Assembly: GCA_031769625.1 (NCBI GenBank)
Contig: JAUIMM010000701.1
Coordinates: 620,001-684,000, forward strand
Reading direction: 5' to 3'
Length of the DNA: 64,000 bases
From: Taudactylus pleione
Lineage: Eukaryota > Chordata > Amphibia > Anura > Myobatrachidae
Shown here: positions 1 to 11,395 of the stretch, piece after piece
Layout: each line of letters opens with the position of its first letter
Position numbering within the stretch: the stretch's first letter is position 1
Notes under the pieces: generated by a model
The model's database searches: none
What the model was told of the DNA's origin: nothing
Seen by the model: the letters and a program-made list of their open reading frames with translations, nothing else
Program-made: the position numbers and the translations under genes

Positions 1-1046
1 GTCACGCTCAGGCTATGCTGACCCTCTGCCAAGATATTGGAAGATGTGGACCCAGGTTGGGAAAGGAACAGGAGGCGAGGGGCCTGGATAAATGACTTTC
101 TCATCCACTAGTACCGGATGTTGGCTAGACCTGACCAAAGGCGCGGATTATATCTTGTGGGAAGGTGTTCACCAGTGACCCCTCCAAGTAGGATTTGGGC
201 TTAAGCTGCACCCAGCAAGCAGGTCGCGACCCTTTTGTCAGGTAGCCGGCACAAGTGGGAAATGGAAGAACACTATCACAGGGAAAGCAAAGGAAAAAGA
301 TTCTGGAAGTTTGTACTGGGGTAATGTACTGAGTACACACTGTTGATCCAGATGCAAGGTTGACACAGGAGAATGGCACTAGGAGATTGTACTTGGATGA
401 TGTACTAAGTACATACTCTGCGACTTCAGACGCAGAACTGGCACAGGAGAATGATATTATGAGATGGTACTTGGATGACGTGCTAAGTACACACACTGTG
501 GCTTCAGTCGTAGAACTGGCACAGGAGAATGGTATGATGAGATGGTACTTGGATAATGTACTAAGTACACACACTGTGGCTTCAGGCGTAGAACAGGTAC
601 AGGAGATGACTCAAGGAGATTGTACTCAGTAGACGTACTGAGTACACACACCGTGGATAAACATTAGTAACAAGTCACAAGATGCAACAGAGCTTGGGAC
701 CTGGAACGCTGCAACAGCAAGTCTTCACTGGAAGTAACGACATTGTACAGGCAACTTCCTGTAGTCCAGAGCCCGGTTAAATACCATAAGGATAGTGTCA
801 GCTGACAGCATCCAATGCTACCATTGGGTAAGGGGCTAATCAGGATTTCAAATTAACATGGCTGCGTCCATGATGGTAATCACAGAAACCATATCACAGA
901 ACGAGCACATGGATGTCCTAGCAGACCCCAGATATAATCCTCAGCGCATCACCTGCCACCACGCCTGGCATCTGACAGCTCGGGAGGTCAGGGAAAGCCA
1001 GTGCTGAGGTGAGTAACAGCCGATCCTATGCTGCAACCTGACAGTA
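1..1046. mobile_element. LTR of an LTR retrotransposon or endogenous retrovirus, cut by the window edge
   Basis: The stretch resembles the solo LTR at 9318-9929: both begin near TCAC, and both carry a block reading roughly 'CC..GCAAG/CCAAG..GGA TTTGG..TTA GCTGCA' followed by GCAGGTCG. The right edge is placed at the CA of CCTGACA near 1046, where similarity to the end of the other LTR (TGAC, GAGGTAAGTGA/GAGGTGAGTAA) stops. No protein-coding remnant follows, so this is probably a solo or fragmentary LTR. Orientation and exact edges are uncertain. Confidence 0.5.
326..651. repeat. Minisatellite, about 78-bp unit, four copies
   Basis: The motif GTACTRAGTACACAC recurs at 326, 402, 480, 558 and 635, that is at spacings of 76, 78, 78 and 77. 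Each unit also contains ACAGGAGAATG and TACTTGGATGA. The array sits inside the LTR-like stretch and is absent from the sister LTR at 9318-9929, so it is a local expansion. Open frames here are a by-product of the repeat. Confidence 0.85.
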
Positions 1047-1556
1047 CATACAAAAAGCCACAATAAATACTCACTCACCCTTGTGTTGATCAATCAGACG
1101 CCCCCCCAGAGAGATGACGTCATAAAGCAGCACTCCTGCTGCAGACGTCTCTCAGGACGGATAGCATCTGGTTACCTAGGTGACAACATCCACCCAAAAA
1201 TACTAAAAAAGGGAACATAGCACAAAACAGCAGCATAATTAAGCTAAAGCTAAGCCTATATGGCAAAACACAGAACAAAGAATACAGATAGTCTATTTAT
1301 GTAGACCAGCCTCCAATAATAAGAGACTATAGAATGTATGTGCTACTAGACAAATTAGCTAATTAATGCTATACTGATCTCTCAATTGGTATACATATTT
1401 TTAGCCAGTATGATTATAGAAAAAAATCTAGTACATGAAAGTATAATTCACTATATTCAAAAAATTGTACTAAAACTCATTATTGGAAATTATCACTCAA
1501 TGGAAGCCGGCCTGAGTCCCATCTTGAATCCACAACATATACACTGCTCGTAATTA
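1047..1556. other. No recognised feature
   Basis: AT-rich unique-looking sequence. I see no coding signal, inverted repeat or known repeat. Confidence 0.5.
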
Positions 1557-1850
1557 AAACAGCCCCCTTAGGAAGCACGTCAGGGCTAGGTTCTCATTTA
1601 ATCCATAAGGTGCTATACAGTTCATCCAATGGATTAATTTAGCCTCTAATCAGAGTAAAGCCTTCTCACTATTTCCTCCTCTAAGGGATGCAGGGACATG
1701 GTCCACAATTATGTAACAAAGTGTGGGCAGAGAATGTTTCTTATCCCTGAAATGTCTAGCGACAGGTTGGTCGCATTCCCTTCCATTCAAAGCTAATCTC
1801 ATGGCAGTTCGATGTTGTGTCATTCTTTTGCGGACTACCACCGAGAACGG
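1557..1850 (-). pseudogene. Penelope-like element, end of the GIY-YIG endonuclease region
   Basis: The minus strand reads VARHFRDKKHS, then a PASLRGGN motif, then, after small frame breaks, RLEAKLIHWMNCIAPYGLNE. This order (HF..H, RGG, E..WI/LIH, P.GLN) is the C-terminal tail of Penelope-like retroelement polyproteins, downstream of the GIY-YIG nuclease. The reverse transcriptase is absent, so it is a dead fragment. The call rests on motif order seen by eye. Confidence 0.6.
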
Positions 1851-1920
1851 AAAATTCCGAGGGGATTCCTTATACGGAATTTACCGACTATAGGCAGACA
1901 TAATACAGAACTCTGTTTTC

Positions 1921-2148
1921 TGGCCAGCTATGAGTCCATATCTTATCCCCATTGAGAACCTCTGGAACGAATTGGAGTGACGGGTTCATTCTAGGCCGAC
2001 TCAACCTTATTCTGTATCACAGTTGGTCACTGTACTTAAGGCAAAATGGCAAAACATACTGCCTGCTGTTGTCCAGAAACTTGTGGACAGTTTGCCACGA
2101 ATGGTGTCTTCAGTAATCACTGCATGTGGTGGATCTACAAAGTACTGA
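1921..2148 (+). pseudogene. Tc1/mariner transposase, C-terminal 75 codons
   Basis: The frame starting at 1921 reads WPAMSPYLIPIENLWNELE, the hallmark 'SPDLNPIE.LW' block that carries the last catalytic acid of the Tc1 DD34E triad. It then runs through a conserved tail to GGSTKY and a natural stop at 2146-2148. One in-frame TGA at 1978 replaces an expected arginine (CGA to TGA). The N-terminal two thirds and both terminal inverted repeats are missing. Tc1 transposases cut and paste at TA dinucleotides; this copy cannot be active. Confidence 0.85.
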
Positions 2149-2411
2149 CATCAATAAAATCTTGTTGATCTATTTGCTGTCCGTGTCCAATCACTTTTGT
2201 CTACATAGTGTAGCTTCCATAAAGGAGCTAGAGATTCTGTTACTAGGGGAGCATAACAGAATAATTGTTAGTAAGAGGATGATGGCCTCCTGTTGGCATC
2301 CAACATCGATGCTGCATCTAGGGGCGTATCTATAATGGGTGCAGGGTGTGCGGTACATACGGGCCTGTGGGTCCAGGGGGACCCACACCGCACAACCTGC
2401 ACTCATAGGTG
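2149..2411. other. Unclassified, possible truncated hAT-type end
   Basis: CTAGGGGCGTATCTATAATG near 2321 resembles the beginning of hAT non-autonomous elements seen elsewhere here, but I find no matching right end or 8-bp duplication. Confidence 0.3.
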
Positions 2412-2506
2412 CTAGTTAAATGTTAAGTAGAATCTGGTTGATATGGGCAACATCTCTTCTAAAACTCACTTCTAATAACTCTCACTTTAGTAAATTTACC
2501 CCATAG
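2412..2506. mobile_element. Half copy of a GGGGTAAATTTACTAAAGTG-type MITE
   Basis: GTGCTAGTTAAATGTTAAG through CACTTTAGTAAATTTACCCC matches the right half of the complete element at 53714-53887. The left half is missing. Confidence 0.65.
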
Positions 2507-2516
2507 AGTCTTATAT

Positions 2517-2930
2517 TTACCTGTCCATAGTGCTGTTCTGTAGCGCCGAGCTGGCACTGCAGACCAGCAAAAAACAATGGGAAAATGGAGGCGGCCATTT
2601 TCTCGTTGTCTCATGCATGAGCAGTGCCGCTGTCCCCAGGAAAACGTTGCAGGCACCATTTTTCCCAGAAACCCTCACATGCACAATAGATTCTGGCACT
2701 AAGTCAGAATCTACTGCCAGTGCTGCACCGCTGGAGAGAGGAGGGGTCTGCATACGGGGCCCCTGTTCTCTTGAAGCTCCCCTGGCTGCATCTGAATCAG
2801 GCCCATTATATGTGTATGGGAATAGTGCCGACAGTGCAGGTTCGGAATGGGAAAGTCTACTTACTGTATCACCATATGGGGATAAGTTTGTTAAATAAAT
2901 AAAAGATAAATATTTCTTCTCCAGTTTATA
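2517..2930. other. Unclassified GC-richer stretch
   Basis: Contains overlapping open frames on both strands but none matches a family I know, and composition suggests an old repeat. It holds a lone TCTGAATCAGGCCC, the terminus of the GGGCCTGATTCAGA MITE family, near 2789. Confidence 0.3.
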
Positions 2931-2944
2931 TAAATATGGCTCAT

Positions 2945-3540
2945 CCTGACCTCTGCTATATGTTCGTCGGGAGGATTGCCACCTAGCAACAGCTGATGGG
3001 TGGATGAGCACGCCTCCTGAATACCGCTGGGACAAGGTAAAGTGAAAAAATGTCACTTAAGCTGGCCATACACGCTACAATTATTGGGGCGATCCACCTG
3101 ATATCGGCGGATCGCCCTGATAATTGTAGCATGTGGGGGGGGGCGACCGAGGGTTAAATATTGCTCGGTCAGGCATGCCGGATTGTCCAGCATGCCTGTC
3201 CGATGCAATATTTACCAGTAAACTGTTGGCCGAATCCTACGGAACTACGGAAGGAACAGGGAAATGTCTCCTCCCCCGGGGGCAGAGCGCGGATGTCGGG
3301 CTGATACACTGTGAGAGAAATCTCACAGGGTATGCCGGCGACATCTGCGGCTGGCAGGCTGCCAGATAAAATGTCTGTCGGTCTGACAGACATTATATCT
3401 GGCCATGTATGCCCAGCATTACTTAGCTTGTCCCTACACAGGAGGGCGGGGCCAAGCAGCTGCTCTCTGACCTAATGGTCATGTGACCACTTGAGCCCGC
3501 CCTCAGGCACATTTTTCTACAGTGCAGACATGGAAGGAAG
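2945..3540 (-). repeat. Interspersed repeat, copy 1, interrupted by a MITE
   Basis: The blocks GGATTGCCACCTAGCAACAG, GGGACAAGGTAAAGTGAAAA, then after an insertion ACTTAGCTTGTCCCTACACA and GACCTAATGGTCATGTGACC reappear as the reverse complement at 7900-8100. The two copies define a family of at least 250 bp whose type I cannot name. Confidence 0.7.
3060..3418. mobile_element. Harbinger-type MITE with TTA target duplication
   Basis: Ends AGCTGGCCATACACG and CATGTATGCCCAGCA are imperfect inverted repeats. The element is bracketed by TTA at 3057-3059 and 3419-3421. The inverted paralogue near 8000 has an uninterrupted site (reverse complement TCACTTACTTAGC), proving that one TTA was duplicated. 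A 3-bp TWA duplication is the signature of PIF/Harbinger transposition. Confidence 0.8.
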
Positions 3541-3646
3541 CTGGGTCTGTTTCTCTGACAGAATACTTACAGCTGTCCTCCCTTGTCTTGCCATATTGTG
3601 ACAGTAGAGTCACTAACCAGTGCTGGCAGTGACTATTTATCATTTA

Positions 3647-4004
3647 TGGTGCATACACACTAGACGATATGCTCCCTGAGCGATATCATCTAGTGTGTCC
3701 CCAGCAGGGTGTGCTCAATGTCGTTCATGACATTGAGCACACCCGCTGAACGATATCATTAACGATATCGTTCAGCGCCGGGCTCCCTCCCCCATTCCCC
3801 AACATGCAGCAACCTGACGACATCGTCAGGTTGGACTGCATGTTATCCCGATGAACGATGATGACGAACAACCCGCGGGAACGCACGTCGTCGTTATTGT
3901 TCATCGCTTTTGTGTAAAAAATGGACGATAAAGTGGACGACTGAACGATAATGAAATCGTTATCGTACAGTCGTCCACTTTAATCGCCCAGTGTGTACGC
4001 ACCA
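3647..4004. mobile_element. Harbinger-type MITE, GGTGCATACACAC termini
   Basis: TGGTGCATACACACTAGACG and GTGTGTACGCACCA form the terminal inverted repeats, flanked by TTA at 3644-3646 and 4005-4007. The interior contains nested inverted repeats around CGATATCATT and CGTTCATCG. It is related by termini to the element at 39006-39343. Confidence 0.8.
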
Positions 4005-4007
4005 TTA

Positions 4008-4718
4008 CACTGTTATTTATATATTCAGGTGAGTGTAATGTTTGTTTTTCTACCTCAGAGTCTGAGGTAAAGTCAGAGCCAATAGTAACCTCTCTCTTCT
4101 GTTCAAGAGATAGAAATAAAGTGGCCTCTTCCTGCTGGCAGTGATTCTCTCTCATTTATGCTGTTAATTATGATGAAAATATATATTTTTCTGTCAAGTT
4201 GAATACATTTTATTTTATTTTCTACCTACAAATCACTGCCAGAAGACACCTCTCCCTCATGGTCAGCATTGCATTAGCGGGTAAAGCCTCCCACCAAATT
4301 ATATACCTCACTCTGGAACCTTAGTCAGAAGTATGAGGTATACAAGGTTGCACAGCTGGCCTGTACAGGAGCTATAGACTGCCCTTCAGTTGCTGTGGGA
4401 TTGTGCATCCCAGCATGCCCTGCCTCAGTTTTGCTATCAGGGCATGCTAAGACTGTGGTGGGGTGTGTGGTTCAGCAGTGGCTGAGGAGCCAGTTATTTC
4501 CCACCCCTGCTGCAGAGCAACCCTAGTCAAAAATGGTAAATGGGGTTTAAAGAATTATACAGAGCTCCCAGGTGCACCCGCACTATTTGCCCTGAATTTG
4601 ACTCCTCTTTATGGTCACATGGTGGTGATAGGTCCCAAAGCGACCCAATGCACCAAATCTTAAGGCAAATTCAGTTTAAAAATAACTGGTGCTGTTCAAA
4701 AGATTGATTCTGCCATAC
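4008..4718. other. No recognised feature
   Basis: Mixed-composition DNA without a convincing coding frame or repeat boundary. Confidence 0.5.
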
Positions 4719-4784
4719 ATGGGAAGCTAAGCAGTGTGAGCCCTGCAGTGCTCTGGATGGGAGACCAGAAGTTGTAGGCTTTTT
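4719..4784 (+). pseudogene. 5S rRNA pseudogene, 3' half
   Basis: GGGAAGCTAAGCAG (the A-box and intermediate-element part of 5S DNA), then CTGGATGGGAGACCA (C-box) and TTGTAGGCTTTTT (the 3' end and Pol III terminator) occur in the correct 5S order. The 5' half of the gene is missing, and the stretch between GGGAGACC and the GTAGGC end is shortened, so it cannot fold as 5S rRNA. It may be a retroposed 5S copy or the head of a 5S-derived SINE; I see no SINE tail. Confidence 0.75.
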
Positions 4785-5930
4785 CTGCATAATAGAATCT
4801 CTAGTAGCTTTTAAGAATATCTTACTCAAGGCAATTAGTAGAGCCACCCTCATTATTGGCGATAGGTTAGCAGGTTGACCAGTGCTGGACTAATGAGTTT
4901 AGCCACAAGGCCACTTGTCATGCCAATTCTGGCAAATGCAGAACTCTTGGCCAGATTTCATAGGTGAGGTCAGAGGTCACATTCAAGACCCACAGGTCAT
5001 GCTCTGACAGGCGGCTCCTAAAAATACTTTCAAGCAGTCAGAGTATCCTCATTTACTCTTCTTTCTAAAATAAGCTCAATGAGTTGCAGCCCCTTGCTAG
5101 ACAAAGTCTTGTCTATAGCTTAGCAGCTACTTGTCTGAGCAGTATAGCTTAGCAGTAGGGCCTCCAAAGTCTGCACAATTCATTTCCCATAGAGATGAAA
5201 TGTGTCATTCAATGACAACTAGAGCTAAATGTAAAGGCACTGTATACATATATTAAAAAGAGACGGTTTCCAATAAAAGGACTAACATATATCCCCATTT
5301 TCTTTTGGCCACTAATTGGTTTTGCTTCAAATTATACCTATAGGAGGTTTTCCATTTGGTCTCAGCCTACCGCAACCATTGGAATATTTGCCATTTTCTA
5401 ATAAAGAGACCATCTGCTTCAGTGGACTGTAATGGTGGTTGGACTCTCAATAGCACCTTACTCCTGCACATGTTTAATAAGAGCAGAGATTCCATACTAT
5501 GTTATTGTCAACTTTGTCTAAAAGGAGTCCACTGCATATTAATCAGTCACCAAGGTCTAACTCTGTTTAATCTGGCCAAGCTCGGATTATCCATAAATGA
5601 GATAAATTATTTAATGACTCCATCCCATAGGAAATATCCCTTCCTTTTCTCTGGTGTTTCTTCCAGAAAAGTGGGCAGAATTAAGTTTCAATGATAGTTC
5701 AAAGTCAGAATATACATTTAAAGGACTTAGACAAAACTATTAGAGATATGAGGGCCTTACACTTGAAGCTTTTCCATGTTCCCTTACACTGTAAACAACT
5801 ACAAAACCTATTGAGATTTGCATTTATAACAGTTGGGGAGCATTCACTCAGAACCAGGCAGTGAAAGGCAAATGGTCCACAATGGAGCAGTAGGCTTATA
5901 TCAATCTGCTCGAGTTAAGGCCAGCCATGT
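4785..5930. other. No confident feature
   Basis: Low-information DNA; a plus-strand open stretch at 5356-5694 shows no domain I recognise, though it might be eroded LINE sequence continuous with the following feature. Confidence 0.4.
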
Positions 5931-7010
5931 TAGTCCTTAGAGCTTTAAATCCCAGTCACCTATGGGAATTTGCAGTTTAAATTTGTCTGGATAACAACTG
6001 TGGTATCTTACCTGAACAGGATAGCACACTCTTGTTCTCTGTCACAAAAGTCCTAGGGATTAGGAAATGGGCCATTCAAAGCCTATTCACCTAACAACAA
6101 TTGCATTCTGGGAAACTAATGAAACTAATGAACTGGACAATTCTCCATCGATATCATCTGATTTTGGGCAATGTGGCCTTAAATATTCCAAACAATAGTT
6201 CAAACCTTCAGGGGTTCCTTGAATAGATCGTTTTGCAACCCTTTTTTGAAGCTCATGTTCCCACCTTTGTGTCCATAGTGTGGAAACGGGGATCATTTAA
6301 GGAGAATGTAATATGTTCTCCCACCACCTGCTTTTTACTGAAGATACTGCACAAAATGAGAGCAGACCACTTAATACTAGTTTATCCTCTCCAATCCAGG
6401 GTATTGTTTCCTCTAATCAATAAGTTGTGCAAAGGGCCCACAATTTTTCTGCAACTCTCCTAAAGCATGCTTCCAGGGTTCTTCAGATCTCCTGGACAAG
6501 TTGCCACAGTGCATACTGAGAATTACATGAATGGGTTACTAACAAGACTCAAGATTGTTATCTTCTACAGTAGTCCTTATCATGGCCTCACTGAGGCCAT
6601 TCAAGGACCAGATCTCCAGAAATTCTACGATGGTTAGAAAATGTAATGTATGGCATAGTACTGCTAAAACAGCTAGAACAGCTTCTAACCTTCCTGGACT
6701 TCTGTCTGCCAAATATGATGCAGGCCTTGCATCAGCCACCATCTGCTATTATGGTTCAGCTCTTGTCATTTTATCACCAAGGCTAACTGAAGACATTTTA
6801 CTTACTCAGAGGAGGTCTTTCCTACCCAGTGCTTTTAATCCACAGTGTTCTAGTTCTTTGAATATAGAATATAGAACCTGTTCTAGCCCTTTAAGCTGCC
6901 TTAGACGCAAGTTCAGAGAGTGTACTTTTATTGATAATATTTGCTTTATTACTAAATTTAGCCTTAGAGGCCAGGTGCGCTGGGCTAATCTTAAATGATA
7001 TTACCAATCC
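5931..7010 (+). pseudogene. Probable eroded L1-Tx1 LINE ORF2 fragment
   Basis: Around 6700-6850 the frame reads AGLASATICYYGSALVILSP, which resembles the 'GGLALP....YY.AA.L' block downstream of the reverse transcriptase in L1-type ORF2. Neighbouring frames are broken. No catalytic motif survives. The assignment is by a single block and is tentative. Confidence 0.4.
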
Positions 7011-7336
7011 AAAACACCCTCCTTTAAAAATCGCATAGTTGAGTTTGATATATTCAAAGATGGGACAAATCCAATTATTTGTTTGGTAACTTATCTCATT
7101 ATTGAAACTTATTGCTCCACTAAAAGGTGAAGCTTCAAGGTTATGTAGCACTTGCCATTAACCCCTTTAATGGACACTTCCATCTGGTGTGCTGCCACCT
7201 CTAGTGCAGCAGCAAAACTTATGTTCCAACATTCCAAAATGCATGCCACTCATTGATCTTCTGAGCATACATTTGCCAAGCATTATTGGAGACCAACTGA
7301 TCTTCCAAGCAACCACCAAGTATATGATAGTCAGCC

Positions 7337-7451
7337 CACCAGCTGTTGCTAGGTGGCAATCCTCCCGACGAACAAACAGTAGTTTGCAGGAATCTATGAC
7401 CTGCAAACTTTATTTGTTCTAGGGAAAATGACTGCCACCTAGCAACAGCAG
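7337..7451. repeat. Short palindromic repeat
   Basis: GCTGTTGCTAGGTGGCA near 7340 pairs with TGCCACCTAGCAACAGC near 7433, and GTTTGCAGG near 7382 pairs with CCTGCAAAC near 7401, giving a hairpin of about 115 bp. Related arms occur in the repeat at 2945-3540 and at 8058-8140. Confidence 0.7.
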
Positions 7452-7889
7452 CCACCCTACCCACCCTATACCTTGCTAGGGCTGTTGGTTGTACTGACCA
7501 AAGTTGCTCCAGGATATTGATACCTTTATTATTTTTTCCTGAGAGGGCCAGAGGATCATGACAAGCCACAGGCATCAACTGCTAGAGACATCAAATAATT
7601 CTCTCTGTCTTACCTTTTGGTTGTCCAAATTATGATCAAGTCACCATCTTTGCTTTCTCCTTCATGTCATTTGGGCCTATAGTTGTGCCTAGCCTGTGGA
7701 TGCTCTTCATGTTGCTATGTTTGTACTGTATAATTAGTTACTTAATTGCATTGATCAAAACTATGTTTTTGTTACCAGTTCAGTTAACAATTTAACTGGA
7801 AAGATTTATGTCAGTGTCTTCATTCCTTGCGTTTGAACTGATAAACTTTCCTTCGTTATCCAAGTCTTGTCTTGGGACTGCCATCAGGC
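7452..7889. other. No recognised feature
   Basis: AT-rich DNA with no coding or repeat signal I can support. Confidence 0.5.
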
Positions 7890-8145
7890 TTTTGAAAAAT
7901 CTGCCTGAGGGCGGGCACAAGCGGTCACATGACCATTAGGTCAGAGAGCATCTGATTGGCCCCGCCCTCCTGTGTAGGGACAAGCTAAGTAAGTGATATT
8001 TTTTCACTTTACCTTGTCCCAGCGGTATTCGGGAAGCTTGCTCATCCACCCACCAGCTTTTGCTAGGTGGCAATCCTATTCCCTAGAACAAAGAAAGTTT
8101 GCAGGTAATAGATTCCTGCAAACTACTGTTTGTCCCAGCTCCCAT
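7890..8145 (+). repeat. Interspersed repeat, copy 2 (uninterrupted)
   Basis: Reverse-complement paralogue of 2945-3540: GGTCACATGACCATTAGGTC, CTGTGTAGGGACAAGCTAAG, TTTTTCACTTTACCTTGTCC and GCTAGGTGGCAATCC. It provides the empty-site reference for the MITE at 3060-3418. Confidence 0.7.
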
Positions 8146-8764
8146 CTCATTTCTCTCCACAGGATTCTGCCTCCCTGAACCTGGAGTGGCCATAGCACAT
8201 TACCATCTTGTTCATGATTGGCTGCTGCATCAATGCTGCATGGACTGCTGAACACCTATGCACAAGGCATGAACTAAGTGCAACATTTTGGACTGTTGCT
8301 GCTATGTCATAGACCCACAGTAAATTTATTTAATTTACTTGCTGACAGTTAATACTTTTTCACTTTAATATTGATCTCTCTATACATCATTTTTATGTAA
8401 TACCCAAATTCTGTATTTATCATAATACACTACCGCCATCAAGTGGTCATAAGGCATATTGCATCTTCTTGTATTGCTATTGCTATCTATTAATTTAAAC
8501 TATACCCCAGTGCATACTGTTAAGCTATTTAGAGCTTTTCTCAGCACAGTATTGTTATCCATTTTTGTCATAACCTGTGGTCTACACCCTAAACTGTTTT
8601 ATTGTAACTGCTGCCTCTATTCCTGTGGGACTTCTGAATAAATAGTTTATACTGCTATTGCTATTGAATGTGCCTTATTGTAACATTTTGCTCAATCTTT
8701 CCACGTATTACACTGTGGAAAACTGTAGTTATGTTTAATGTAACCGACGCTTATAACAAATTCT
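8146..8764. other. No recognised feature
   Basis: AT-rich, no repeat boundary and no coding signal. Confidence 0.5.
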
Positions 8765-9058
8765 AGATATAATTTATTACCAGTAATTTATATAGGGCAC
8801 ACATATTCCACAACACTTAAAAGGGAATATTTGGTCATTCACAACAGTCCCTTACTCAGTGGAGCTTACAATCTATATTCCCTGCCGCATATACACACAC
8901 TTACACAATAGGGTTAATTCATCTACCAGTATATTTTTGGATTGTAGGAGGAAACAAAAGTACCCAGAGGAAACCCACGCAAGCACAGAGAGAATATACA
9001 AACTCCATGCAGTTACTTTCTACCTCAGTGCTGTGAGGCAGTAATGCTAACCATTACA
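8765..9058 (+). repeat. Widespread vertebrate interspersed repeat
   Basis: Contains the familiar order GGAGCTTACAATCTATATTC, GGAGGAAACAAAAG, GAGGAAACCCACGCAAGCAC, AACTCCATGCAG and GCTGTGAGGCAGTAATGCTA. I recognise this as a dispersed repeat found through fish and amphibian genomes but will not assign a family name from memory. Confidence 0.65.
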
Positions 9059-10640
9059 CGTCCGTGTTGCTAGTTATCCTATTAATTGGTGACCTAATAC
9101 CTTCAATATAGGCTTGAGCTACTTGGCTACAAGAGTATGAAAAAATATCTTGATAAAAACCATAATTTTCTAAATCCTCACAAACACTTCCCGCTGCTAG
9201 GATCGGAATATCTATATACGTCTCTGGCAAGAGAGCCCCCTCCTCTCTGTAATATAACACTGAAGACATTATAGACACAGCAAATGTAGGTCTACTTCCC
9301 ATAAGTTCTTTACCTATTGTCACAGCTCACGGACGGATACTGGATGCTAGCCCTAAACCTGTACTTCGGTATTGGCGAGTCCCAGTACTGAGGTGCAGAG
9401 TCTTACGTGCTGGTGGTATTCGCCAGGGACCCCCGCAAGGAGTTTTGGACTTAGCTGCATCTGACATGCAGGTCGTGGCCCTCAGACTTGGTTCCCTTGT
9501 ACAAATACTGATGTTCTAGATTACAGTGGAGTACAAGCAGGGATACCGCGTAGTCTACAAACTGGGTCAGAACCAAACGAACAAGACACTACCAGGGAGC
9601 ATATGTAAACTGGTCACGGAGGGAAGCTAAGATTGAAAGTGAAATACCAAGCCCAGTACTAGGATGGAGACGGAGTCCGGTCACAAACAAAGCCAAGGTC
9701 AGCAACGAGCAAACATAATCACTGGGACACTGGAGTAAGGTTTGGGAGACTAGGGAGAGTCTCGTCTGCCTGCACTATAGCAGCTGCCGAGGAGGGAGGA
9801 GAGGGGACGCTGAAAGCCAGGACACTAGCAGCAGGTGCCAGGGATTCCCTGCCTGCTGCCTTATGCCGACCCGGCCCCAAGCACTGACGGACGAGGTAAG
9901 TGAGAGCCAGGTTCGGCCACGCTGTGACACCTATTAACGAAATTGGAAAGGCCATATCCAAAATCTTTATACCCCAATATGACAAAAGGTTGAAATGAAG
10001 ATAGAGGATGTTTTTGCCAGAATTGATGCTCATGCAGGTTGACTAGCACTCTAGAAACTAGAGTTAGCGACACAGACATTAGGGTACAAGCTATAATGAA
10101 ACGCAATGCCTTACAAACCACTATTATTCAATCCTTATTTTAAAAAAGGGTTTATGACCTACGGAAGTGCCATCATCAGAACAAAAAGATTTAAAGGAAT
10201 TCCTGAATCCTACAAAGTTTCCTAACTATTTCATTTTCTAAGTGTAGATTTTCCTACTGCTTTGGGCATACTGAATGAGAATTCCCCAGATAGGGAGAGC
10301 ACAATGTTTAGGTCCGTAAAGACCTGGGGATATCAACAGATCTTGCAACAGTCCCTGCCCTGTCATAGCAAAATTTCTTGATTTTATGACCAAATAATGG
10401 GGTTTAACAGCCTACTATAGGACCCTATCGCTTCAGATACATTCATATAAGGTTCTAATCTTCCAGGAGTTCTTCACCTTGGTAGCTCAAATATGTAAGG
10501 CCTTCTCTGAGGTTTGCAATTATCTACATGAGCATAACTGTAGATTTGCTCATTTATACCTAGCTAAGATGAGAATTTTTGAGGATGGTCATCCCAAATT
10601 CTTTGATGGTAAGAGTAATTTAATGAACCATAAGTAACTT
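9059..10640 (+). pseudogene. L1-Tx1 LINE ORF1 remnant, split by a solo LTR
   Basis: After removing 9318-9929 and one CCTAT, the frames approximate an L1 ORF1. A coiled-coil segment reads LETRVSDTDIRVQAI near 10050-10100, a linker block KGIPES lies near 10195, and an RRM-like C-terminal part reads FTLVAQICKAFSEVCNYLHE and then HLYLAKMRIFEDGHPKFFDG (10470-10610), matching the 'Y.AKLR....G....F' end of ORF1. ORF1p is the RNA-binding chaperone of the LINE particle. Several frameshifts and stops make this copy dead. The ORF2 start with the endonuclease lies at 12541. Confidence 0.6.
9318..9929. mobile_element. Solo LTR with 5-bp target duplication
   Basis: The block starts TGTCACAGCTC and ends CACGCTGTGACA, so it has TG...CA ends and a 9-bp terminal inverted repeat. 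CCTAT occurs immediately outside both ends (9313-9317 and 9930-9934). These are LTR-retroelement integration hallmarks, and the 612-bp length with no internal coding region marks a solo LTR left by recombination. It shares blocks with 1-1046. Confidence 0.8.
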
Positions 10641-11395
10641 CCCAATAGGTCACCTCCAAGGTTACCTCAACCTTCCTGAAATTTTCAATGTGGTATAAGC
10701 AGGTTATTTCGTAAATTACGAAATGGTAATTTACACCTTTATGGACGCGATTGTTATTAAGAGTTATAACTTATAATGCATAACTTTCTTACTATTTATT
10801 GAAAGTATAGTTATTTTTTTTCCTTATGGTTATGCTTTACTTATGTTAATAACAAGGGAACCCCTCATTTAACCACATGCCTGGTGTGGTAGCATCATTT
10901 GCGACTACGCCAGGCATGGTGTTACCTGACATGGTCGCAAATAATGCGACCATTCAGACCTTCCAGCCCCCCAGCATCCCTGCACCTTCCCCAGTGTCTG
11001 CCATGCTGCCAATCACTGCTGATTGGGCAGCACGGCAGGACCCCCCACCCGTCGGCTGCAGAGAGGAACAGACGCTGGAGAAATGTAAATGAACAGCTTT
11101 CAGCCCCCCAATGTATACCCAGCAGTTCCAGAGAGGAGCAGTCACCGAGTAAATGTAAAGTCGCCATGGTTCGATGATCGATACTCCAATATATTGCTAG
11201 TCGATATTTTTAAAAACATTGATATTCATGTTATGCGTTTCAATTTTTTTTTAAAAATAAAATCATGTTAGATAACTTTTAAATAGATGTTCTTGATCTA
11301 ATTCAATCATAAAAAAAGCTGAAAATTTCTGAGTGGTTTATCGTGAAAAAATATTAGCCAGTTAAGTGGTTACGTTAATCATCCTTTATATGTCC
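10641..11395. other. Unclassified, with a short hairpin
   Basis: CATGCCTGG near 10877 pairs with CCAGGCATG near 10910. The stretch 10960-11165 is GC-richer and has open frames on both strands, but they overlap and match nothing I know. Confidence 0.4.

Noticed and set aside
326..651. CRISPR-like regular repeats
   Set aside because: Repeat units are contiguous with no unique spacers, and the genome is eukaryotic; a minisatellite.
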